From: Rathayibacter sp. VKM Ac-2879
GTDB lineage: Bacteria > Actinomycetota > Actinomycetes > Actinomycetales > Microbacteriaceae
Direction: 5' to 3'
Length of the DNA: 64,000 nt
Assembly (NCBI RefSeq): GCF_015351245.1
Contig: NZ_JADKSO010000001.1
Location: 372,001-436,000 of the forward strand
Shown in pieces: positions 58,078-64,000 of the stretch (position 1 is its first letter; every line of letters begins with the position of its first letter). Both the position numbers and the translations under genes were made by a program. The notes under the pieces were generated by a model. That model searched no databases. It was given only the letters and a program-made list of their open reading frames with translations, and had not been told where the DNA came from.

Positions 58078-58090
58078 ACGGGCGTCATCG

Positions 58091-58160
58091 GCACAACGTC
58101 AGCTGAGAGGGTCGCTGGCGCGCCATCGCGCGCGACCGGGCGCCTCAGCTGACGTTGTGC
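58091..58160. terminator. Large inverted repeat, likely bidirectional terminator
   Basis: GCACAACGTCAGCTGAG (58091-58107) is matched perfectly by CTCAGCTGACGTTGTGC (58144-58160). Inside, GGTCGC and GCGACC form a second stem. It lies between the convergent ends of the DoxX-like gene and the esterase gene. The long perfect arms without a U-tract also recall repetitive extragenic palindromes. Confidence 0.65.
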
Positions 58161-58209
58161 GGTCGATCGCGATCGTCGGGCGTCGGCGCTCGCTTCCGAC
58201 GGCCGCCGA

Positions 58210-59547
58210 TCAGGACGCGGGCACGAGCTTCCAGCGTGCGGCGAGCAGCTCGAGCCCCTTGTCGAAGATCGCCGACCAGGCCGTGGCATCGTGCGCGCTG
58301 CCCGGGACCTCGTAGTACGTCGCATCCATGCCCGCCGCCTTCGCCGCGGCGTAGACCGTCTTCGCGCTCGGGAGGAAGCCGGTGTCGTTCGCGCCGACTC
58401 CGAAGAGCGCGAACGTGTTCTTGTAGGGCGCCTTGGCGGCCATGATGCTGAGGGGCTTCGAGGCCTCGTAGGCCGCCGCGTTGCCGCCGAAGGCCCGCTG
58501 GATCGTGTCGGCGTCGTTGCCCAGGGTCGGCGCGAGTTCTCCCGACGCGTCCACGATGTTGCCGAAGAGCTCGGGGAACGCGGCGCCCAGCTGGATCGCG
58601 CATGTTCCTCCCTCCGAGAGGCCGCCAACCGCCCAGTGCTGCGCGTCGCCGAGCACCGGGAGGTGGCCGCGGATCCAGTCCGGCACATCGACTGTGAGGT
58701 AGGTGGCGGAACGGCCCAGCGGCGAATCGATGCACATCGGGTTGGCAGTGGGATCGCCCAACTGGTCGGGCGAGACGACGATGGGGGCGAGTCCGGCGTG
58801 GGCTGCGGCGTAGCTGTCGAGCGCCGGCTGGAGCTTCTCGGTCGACAGGGGGTCGGAGGGAGACCCGGGCTGCCCTGAGAGCATCACCATCACCGGGAGC
58901 AGCGGCGGCTTCGAGGTGAGCGCGGCAGGCGGGAGGTACACGACGGCGTCGCGCGCCGCGAATCCCGAGGCGGTCGCGGGGATGCTCACGGTGGTGACCG
59001 TGCCGACGGTGGCCATGCCGGCGGGTGCCGTCCAGCTCGCGAGGTCGGAGTGCGGCCCTGTCGCGGCGGCGACCGGCACCGGCACTGTCGAGTAGGCGCT
59101 GATCCCGAGGGCGCTGCGCACCGTCGGGTATTGGCCGAAGTCGATGTTGACGGTCATCGCCGTGGTGGCGAAGACGAGCACCGCGACCGCGAGCGAGGCG
59201 ACGATGCCGCGCAGCCTCCTGCGGACCTTGCGGTGGGTGAAGGCGTGGACCGCGACGACGATCGCCAGTCCGAGGCCGCCGAGGCCGAGGCCGATCGACA
59301 CGCGGGTGACGGGCGTGAAGTCGACGCCGAAGGGGCCGTCGCGGCCGTCGAGGGAGGCCGCCAGCGCCGCCCCGCCGATCAGGCCGATCAGGAGCACGGC
59401 GACCGCGATGCCGAAGCGGCGACCGCGACCGAAGCGGCGGACCCGGATGAAGGCGTCGGCGAGCAGGATCAGAGCGACGATCGAGATCGCGTACACGCCG
59501 ACCACGAGAGGACCGGAGACAAGGCTGAGGTCGAGGAGTGTGGTCAT
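58210..59547 (-). CDS. Membrane-anchored alpha/beta-hydrolase esterase (Ag85/esterase D-like)
   Basis: The 445-residue protein has about four N-terminal transmembrane helices (VVGVYAISIVALILLADAFI and more) followed by an extracytoplasmic alpha/beta hydrolase. Visible motifs are VMVMLSGQPGSPSDP, the nucleophile elbow GGLSEGGTCA (GxSxG) and a final His in PGSAHDATAW. The layout matches actinobacterial esterase-family (PF00756) proteins with a membrane domain in front, related to mycolyltransferases. It could act on surface glycan or lipid esters. The chosen ATG 59547 gives the first helix at the very N terminus; no strong ribosome site is visible. Confidence 0.82.
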   Translation of the reverse strand: MTTLLDLSLVSGPLVVGVYAISIVALILLADAFIRVRRFGRGRRFGIAVAVLLIGLIGGAALAASLDGRDGPFGVDFTPVTRVSIGLGLGGLGLAIVVAVHAFTHRKVRRRLRGIVASLAVAVLVFATTAMTVNIDFGQYPTVRSALGISAYSTVPVPVAAATGPHSDLASWTAPAGMATVGTVTTVSIPATASGFAARDAVVYLPPAALTSKPPLLPVMVMLSGQPGSPSDPLSTEKLQPALDSYAAAHAGLAPIVVSPDQLGDPTANPMCIDSPLGRSATYLTVDVPDWIRGHLPVLGDAQHWAVGGLSEGGTCAIQLGAAFPELFGNIVDASGELAPTLGNDADTIQRAFGGNAAAYEASKPLSIMAAKAPYKNTFALFGVGANDTGFLPSAKTVYAAAKAAGMDATYYEVPGSAHDATAWSAIFDKGLELLAARWKLVPAS

Positions 59548-59937
59548 GCGTGGATCCGGTCGTGTCTCTGCCGGCCGTGGAGGTGGCGCGGTGGGAGGTG
59601 GTGGCGGCGCGGGCCGGTCTGGCCCTGGCGCCGGGTCGTGGTGGTGGTGGCTCGGGTGGCTGTCCTGCGAGCCGGCTCCAGTGTGCCCCCGGTCTCTGGG
59701 CGAAGGCTGGCCTCGCGCCGCTGTGGTGGGTGTGTCGCGAGCGGGGCGTCGCGCCTCCTGAAGTCTGGAGCGATCGAGGGCCCGCTGCCACGTCGTGCCT
59801 CCTCCACAGGCGCGGATGCCCCGAGTACTCCCCCGGTCCGGCGCAACCCCGCGCGCCTCCTCGCCTCCCGGCCTAGCGTGGAAGGACAGACGCACCCGCA
59901 CCCGACGCGACCCGCGCCCTCACGAAGGAGCACGATC

Positions 59938-59985
59938 ATGACGCAGAATCTCCGCACGCCCGAGCCGTTCGGAGCCCTCGCGTGA
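59938..59985 (+). CDS. 15-codon leader ORF in front of the SDR operon
   Basis: ATG 59938 follows a near-ideal AAGGAG ribosome site. The frame reads [15 protein letters not shown] and ends at TGA 59983-59985, which overlaps the SDR start GTG 59982 (GTGA). The SDR itself has no independent ribosome site. So the short ORF probably sets SDR translation by coupling, or marks a former longer gene. There is no run of one amino acid as in classical attenuators. Confidence 0.6.
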   Translation: MTQNLRTPEPFGALA

Positions 59986-60980
59986 GCCGCGGCGTGGCGG
60001 TCGTCACGGGCGGCACGGCCGGGCTCGGGCGCGCCACCGTCCGCGAGCTCGTGTCGCGGGGCTGGGATGTCGCCGTGCTCGCCCGTGGTGAGGACGGTCT
60101 GGCGGCCACGGTCGCCGAAATCGAGCAGGCCGGGCGTCGGGGCCTCGGCGTTCCCACAGATGTCGCCGACCGCGAGGCGGTCGAGTCGGCGGCCGACCGT
60201 GTCGAGGCCGAGCTCGGTCCGATCGACCTGTGGGTGAACGACGCGATGGTCGGTGTCTTCGGCGAGTTCCTCTCCACTGAGCCGGCCGATTTCGAGCGCG
60301 CCGTGGCGGTCAATTTCTTCGGCTTCGTCAACGGCACCCGCGCCGCGCTCTCGCGGATGACCCCGCGAGGCCACGGCCACGTCATCCAGGTGGGCTCGGC
60401 CCTCGCGCACCGCGGCATCCCCTTGCAGGCGGCGTACTGCGCCTCCAAGTTCGGAGCGCGCGGCTTCACCGAGGCGGTGACCGCCGAACTCCTCCACAGC
60501 AAGAGCAGGATCCGCCTCTCCGAGGTCGACATGCCCGCGCTCAACACCATCCAGTTCAACTGGGTCAAGTCGCAGCTTCCGCACCACCCGCAGCCGGTCC
60601 CGCCGATCTACGAGCCGGAGGTAGGGGCGATCGCGATAGCCGACGTCGCCGACAAGCCACGCCGCCGCACGTGGGTCGGGGAGCCGACTGCCGGCACGAT
60701 CCTCGGAGACCGCTTCGCCGGCGCCTTCATGGACTGGTACCTCGCTCGCAGCGCTTTCGACGGGCAGCAGGCGCCCGAGAAGAAGGAGCCGATGCTCCCC
60801 ACCAACATCTACGAGCCGGTGCCCGGAGACCACGGCGCCCGGGGGCTCTTCAGCGATCGCGCGCACACGATGACTCCGCAGATCTGGATGATCCGTCACC
60901 GGGCGGCGAGCTACGCGGGTGCAGCGCTCGCGCTGGCCGCCGGTGCCGTGGGCGCGGTCTCGGCGCTACGGAGGAAGTGA
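59982..60980 (+). CDS. Short-chain dehydrogenase with C-terminal membrane tail
   Basis: This 332-aa SDR has NAD(P) loop [45 protein letters not shown] with the catalytic Ser, and [11 protein letters not shown] (Tyr/Lys). Beyond the SDR core a C-terminal extension of about 90 residues includes [19 protein letters not shown] and one transmembrane helix. It heads an operon with an FAD oxidoreductase and an SRPBCC protein, so it may act on a hydrophobic substrate at the membrane, for example a lipid or terpenoid. GTG 59982 is coupled to the leader ORF. Confidence 0.88.
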   Translation: MSRGVAVVTGGTAGLGRATVRELVSRGWDVAVLARGEDGLAATVAEIEQAGRRGLGVPTDVADREAVESAADRVEAELGPIDLWVNDAMVGVFGEFLSTEPADFERAVAVNFFGFVNGTRAALSRMTPRGHGHVIQVGSALAHRGIPLQAAYCASKFGARGFTEAVTAELLHSKSRIRLSEVDMPALNTIQFNWVKSQLPHHPQPVPPIYEPEVGAIAIADVADKPRRRTWVGEPTAGTILGDRFAGAFMDWYLARSAFDGQQAPEKKEPMLPTNIYEPVPGDHGARGLFSDRAHTMTPQIWMIRHRAASYAGAALALAAGAVGAVSALRRK

Positions 60981-62446
60981 GCGTGGTCGACGCGGTCGTC
61001 GTCGGTGCGGGGCCCAACGGTCTCGCCGCCGCGGTCACCCTCGCGCGCGCGGGGCTGTCAGTCACGGTCTTCGAGCGCAACGAGACCATCGGCGGAGGCG
61101 CGCGCACGGCCGAGCTGACCCTCCCGGGCTTCCACCACGACGTCTGCTCCGCGGTGCACCCGATGGCGCTCGCGTCTGGCTTCTTCCGTAGCTTCGGGCT
61201 CGACCGCAGGATCGAGCTGCGAGTCCCCGAGATCTCCTACGCCCACCCGCTCGATGGCGGCCGTGCGGGAGTCGCCTATCGCGACCTCGAGCGCACGGCA
61301 GGAGCGCTCGGGCGGGACGGAGCGGCGTGGCGGGCCCTGATGGCTCCGCTCGCCGAGAGAGCCGATCGCGTGGCGGGTTTCACGAACGACGCGCTGCTGC
61401 GGATCCCGACCGATCCCGGGATCCTCCTCCGCTTCGGTCTGCGCATCCTCGAGCAGGGTTCGCCGGCGTGGAACCTGCGGTTCTCCGACGACGTCGCGCC
61501 GGCGATGCTCGCCGGCGTCGCCGCCCATTCCCTCCGCCCGATGCCGAGCCCGTCGACGGCCGCCGCGGCCCTCGCGCTCGGCGCCTACGCCCACGGACGG
61601 GGCTGGCCGGTGCCGATCGGCGGTAGCCAGGCGATCGTCGACGCCCTCGCCGACGATCTCCGCGCCCACGGCGGCACCATCGAGACCGGAGTCGAGGTGC
61701 GCTCGCTCGCCGAGCTGCCCGCCGCCCGCGCGCTCCTGGTCGATCTCACGCCGCGCGCGCTGCTCGAGCTCGCCGGAGAGCGCCTTCCCACCGCCTACGC
61801 GAAGGCTCTCCAGCTCTTCCGGTACGGCAACGGGGTCGCCAAGGTCGATTTCGCGCTCGACGGGCCCGTGCCGTGGACGCACCCCGAGCTCGCGCGCGCC
61901 GGCACCCTCCACCTCGGCGGCACACGCGCCGAGATCGCGGCCGCGGAGCACGATGTCGCTCGTGGACGTCACAGCGAGAACCCCTACGTCCTCGTCGCGC
62001 AGCCGTCGGTCGCCGATCCCACGCGCGCCCCCGAGGGCAAGCACGTCCTCTGGGCCTACACGCATGTGCCCCGCTTCTCGCCAGCGCATCAGCGCGAGGC
62101 GATCACGATGCAGATCGAGCGCTTCGCGCCGGGGTTCCGCGATCGCATCCTCGCCGCCTCCTCGATGACCGCCCGCGACATGCAGGCCCACAATCCCAAC
62201 TACGTGGGAGGCGACATCGCGGCCGGGGCGGCGAGCGTCGCGCAGCTTCTGGCGCGACCGGTCCTCTCGGGTGATCCCTGGCGCACTCCCGCGAAGGGGC
62301 TGTACCTCTGCTCGTCGTCGACCCCGCCCGGTCCCGGCGTGCACGGCATGGCCGGCTGGCACGCCGCCCGCAGCGCCCTGCGCCACGAGTTCGGGATCCG
62401 CCTCGCGCCCGAGCTCGCCCCCGAGGCGGCGCACCCCGTGTCCTGA
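60977..62446 (+). CDS. FAD-dependent oxidoreductase, phytoene-desaturase-like
   Basis: The 489-residue product starts at GTG 60977, overlapping the SDR stop by GTGA. The dinucleotide-binding site [20 protein letters not shown] and the [16 protein letters not shown] loop are those of the CrtI/NAD(P)-FAD-dependent oxidoreductase group. The C-terminal [20 protein letters not shown] matches the conserved end (GxxPGxGVxGM.G) of phytoene-dehydrogenase-like proteins. No carotenoid synthase gene is near, so the substrate is open; retinol-saturase-like activity on lipids is a possibility. Confidence 0.9.
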   Translation: MSVVDAVVVGAGPNGLAAAVTLARAGLSVTVFERNETIGGGARTAELTLPGFHHDVCSAVHPMALASGFFRSFGLDRRIELRVPEISYAHPLDGGRAGVAYRDLERTAGALGRDGAAWRALMAPLAERADRVAGFTNDALLRIPTDPGILLRFGLRILEQGSPAWNLRFSDDVAPAMLAGVAAHSLRPMPSPSTAAAALALGAYAHGRGWPVPIGGSQAIVDALADDLRAHGGTIETGVEVRSLAELPAARALLVDLTPRALLELAGERLPTAYAKALQLFRYGNGVAKVDFALDGPVPWTHPELARAGTLHLGGTRAEIAAAEHDVARGRHSENPYVLVAQPSVADPTRAPEGKHVLWAYTHVPRFSPAHQREAITMQIERFAPGFRDRILAASSMTARDMQAHNPNYVGGDIAAGAASVAQLLARPVLSGDPWRTPAKGLYLCSSSTPPGPGVHGMAGWHAARSALRHEFGIRLAPELAPEAAHPVS

Positions 62447-62495
62447 CCGCCGCCGTCGACCTCACACCATCCCCTCCGACGAGAAGGAGCCCCCG

Positions 62496-63095
62496 ATGTC
62501 TCGCAACACCCGTGTCTTCCACTGCCCGCCCGAATCCGTCTTCGCGGTCTTCGCGTCCGGTTGGCTGTTCCCCAGCTGGGTGGTGGGCGCCTCGCGGATG
62601 CGGCAGGTCGACGCCGACTGGCCGCACGTGGGAGCGCAGCTGCATCACTCCTTCGGGATCTGGCCGTTCGTCATCGACGACGCGACGACGGCGCTCGAGT
62701 GGAGTCCGTCCCAGCGCTTCGTGATCCAGGCGGCCGGCTGGCCGCTCGGGGAGGCGCGGGTGCGACTCGAGGTCGAGCCGCACCCGCGGGGATGCCGGGT
62801 CCGGATCCACGAGAACGCCGTGAAGGGGCCGGGCACACTCCTCCCCAAGCCTCTCCTCCATGCGGGACTCTGGCTGCGCAACGTCGAGACCCTCCGCCGT
62901 CTCGCGCACATGGCAGAGGCGGGAGCCGCCGGGCGCACCCTCGCGCCCGCGTCGCTCGCCTCTCCGCGCGACCGGGCGGGCGTGCAGACGCCGCGGCGGG
63001 CGTGGCCCCGAGTGCTCACGACGGTCGCGTCCGTCGTGGTCGGGTCGCTCGCGGTACGCGCGGCGCTCGCCGCGGTCAGGACGGTGCGCGACTGA
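62496..63095 (+). CDS. SRPBCC-family protein with a membrane tail
   Basis: From ATG 62496 (AAGGAG upstream) the 199-aa product has a START/SRPBCC-like fold: RVFHCPPESVFAVFASGWLF, then SWVVGASRMRQVDADWPHVG and VRIHENAVKGPG. A C-terminal hydrophobic segment follows (VLTTVASVVVGSLAVRAALA). Such proteins bind hydrophobic ligands in a deep cavity. Placement after an SDR and an FAD oxidoreductase suggests it carries their substrate. Its ribosome site is almost the same sequence as that of the leader ORF, suggesting a similar expression level. Confidence 0.82.
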   Translation: MSRNTRVFHCPPESVFAVFASGWLFPSWVVGASRMRQVDADWPHVGAQLHHSFGIWPFVIDDATTALEWSPSQRFVIQAAGWPLGEARVRLEVEPHPRGCRVRIHENAVKGPGTLLPKPLLHAGLWLRNVETLRRLAHMAEAGAAGRTLAPASLASPRDRAGVQTPRRAWPRVLTTVASVVVGSLAVRAALAAVRTVRD

Positions 63096-63111
63096 AGGTG
63101 TCCCCGCGCTC

Positions 63112-63429
63112 TCAGAGGAGCGGCTCGATGAGGCGCACGTGGTGCACGGCGACCCGCTGGGGCTCGCCCGCGAACGCGGCGTCCCGCTCGGGCGAGGCGA
63201 GGTACGTCTTCTCGATCGCGGCGAACGCCTCCGCGTCGCCGGGCGTGCTGACGGCCCAGACGAACTCGTTCGCCTCCCGGTCGGCGTAGGCGAACTCGAT
63301 CCGGAAGCCGTGAGCGTGCCGGGCGGGGACGATCCGCGCCGGGAACCAGGCAAGGAAATCGTCCATGACTCCGTCCATCAGCTCATAGCGTCGAAGCTGG
63401 ATGGTCCTGGTCTCGTCTGCATCGCTCAC
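63112..63429 (-). CDS. NIPSNAP-family small protein
   Basis: The 105-aa product is a dimeric alpha-beta-barrel-type protein: TIQLRRYELMDGVMDDFLAW, then FRIEFAYADREANEFVWAVS and AVHHVRLIEPLL fit the NIPSNAP/DUF1330-like ferredoxin-fold family. Enzymatic roles are not firmly known for this family. It is convergent with the SRPBCC gene, 16 bp away. Confidence 0.8.
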   Translation of the reverse strand: MSDADETRTIQLRRYELMDGVMDDFLAWFPARIVPARHAHGFRIEFAYADREANEFVWAVSTPGDAEAFAAIEKTYLASPERDAAFAGEPQRVAVHHVRLIEPLL

Positions 63430-63528
63430 CCTCCGACCGTATCGCCCGTGCGTCTCATCCGCCGCCTCCGCAGCTCTTCCCCAGAACGCCGCACCCGGCG
63501 CCTGCTCCGTGAGGCCCGCAGGAAGGCG

Positions 63529-64000
63529 TCAGCCCAGGCCGAGCGCCAGGCCGTCGAGGATGTCGTGGGAGGTGGCGGTGACCGCGGGCGCCGCCTCCCG
63601 CACGCCGCGCAGGACCTCGCCCCAGATCAGTGCGCCCGCGGCCAACACGTCCTCGCGTCCCGAGCGGACCCACGGCAGCGCCGCCGTCTCGGCGGGCGAC
63701 AGCGCGGCGAGCTCGTCGCACGCCGAGAGCACATCGGCCAGAGGCAGGGCAGCCTCCACGGCGGCGCGGTCGGTGCTGCGTAGCACGTGCGCGCTGACCG
63801 TGAGCACGGTTGCTGCGACGCCGACGACGCTCCGAGCGAGGGAGAGATCGACGGAGGAGGTTGCCAGCGCCGCGCGGACATCGGCGCGCATCGCCGCGCG
63901 CTCGGCCTCGGTCGGCGCGTCGGCACGACGATGTCGTTCGGTGAGTCGGACGCTGCCGACGTCCATCGAGTGCGCCTGCTCGGGTGCCGAGCCGCCGAGG
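63529..64000 (-). CDS. Ppx/GppA exopolyphosphatase-family protein, C-terminal part
   Basis: This frame runs off the right edge; its N-terminal half is not in the window. The visible 157 codons give SMDVGSVRLTERH, the motif following the first ATPase-like strand, then VVGVAATVLTVSAHVL and the C-terminal ALPWVRSGREDVLAAGALIW typical of the Ppx/GppA C lobe (hydrolysis of polyphosphate or pppGpp). In actinobacteria a Ppx2-like copy is common. It terminates at 63529, about 100 bp from the NIPSNAP gene, both on the minus strand. Confidence 0.88.
   Translation of the reverse strand, partial: LGGSAPEQAHSMDVGSVRLTERHRRADAPTEAERAAMRADVRAALATSSVDLSLARSVVGVAATVLTVSAHVLRSTDRAAVEAALPLADVLSACDELAALSPAETAALPWVRSGREDVLAAGALIWGEVLRGVREAAPAVTATSHDILDGLALGLG

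Noticed and set aside
1-64000. CRISPR array, tRNA or rRNA genes
   Set aside because: No regularly spaced repeats, no cas genes, and no recognisable tRNA or rRNA sequence was seen on reading; small structured RNAs could have been missed without a covariance search.

Overview
The window is chromosomal DNA from a high-GC Gram-positive bacterium, most likely a member of the Microbacteriaceae (a Rathayibacter, Clavibacter or Curtobacterium type of actinobacterium). The signs are GC-rich third codon positions almost everywhere, many GTG starts, start/stop overlaps inside operons, probable leaderless genes, a mycobacterial-type 4TM 'holin' protein, a WS/DGAT-like acyltransferase, and large Ala/Ser/Thr-rich secreted plant-polysaccharide hydrolases. 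The family name is inferred from gene content; no 16S rRNA gene is present.

Region by region: (1) 1-10976 is an exopolysaccharide locus. A leftward operon (GT4, GT2, WS/DGAT-like acyltransferase, hexapeptide acetyltransferase, GT2) faces a rightward operon (Wzz-like protein, Wzy-like polymerase, GT2, Wzx-like flippase, SGNH lipoprotein). (2) About 10977-22277 is an accessory, partly decayed block: LysE exporters with an Lrp regulator, truncated or frameshifted Lrp, SDR, GNAT and HTH genes, an SDR/TetR pair with twin operators, IS481 and IS256 remnants between two 190-bp inverted copies, an EamA exporter, and a small NrdH-like operon. (3) 22278-25576 returns to polysaccharide genes (an Alg14/Alg13-type fusion glycosyltransferase, a GT4, a hexapeptide acetyltransferase), so the accessory block appears to split one EPS locus. 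(4) 25969-34063 is housekeeping: two small membrane proteins, purB, a low-molecular-weight phosphatase, a 4TM protein, hisC and a three-gene 2-oxoacid dehydrogenase operon (E1 alpha, E1 beta, E2).

(5) 34270-53787 is an arabinan or hemicellulose utilisation locus. It holds a 1317-residue secreted clan-A-like hydrolase, a LacI regulator, three consecutive secreted GH43 proteins, a secreted HExxH protein, a cytoplasmic GH51 arabinofuranosidase and a second LacI regulator. Four copies of a TCGAACCGGTTCGA-type operator mark a regulon, and the four giant enzymes share an unrecognised C-terminal domain of about 90 residues bounded by two cysteines. (6) 53885-57077 is a zinc-uptake operon (substrate-binding protein, ATPase, permease, Zur) behind a Zur-type palindrome. 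(7) 57099-64000 holds a short asparaginase-like protein, a DoxX-like protein, a secreted or membrane esterase, an SDR/FAD-oxidoreductase/SRPBCC operon preceded by a 15-codon leader ORF, a NIPSNAP protein and the C-terminal part of a Ppx/GppA phosphatase.

Working together, regions 1 and 3 would build, acylate, polymerise and export a surface polysaccharide. Region 5 would release and trim external arabinose-containing polymers, with extracellular GH43 enzymes and intracellular GH51 finishing under two LacI switches. All functions are read from motifs and context; no database search was run.
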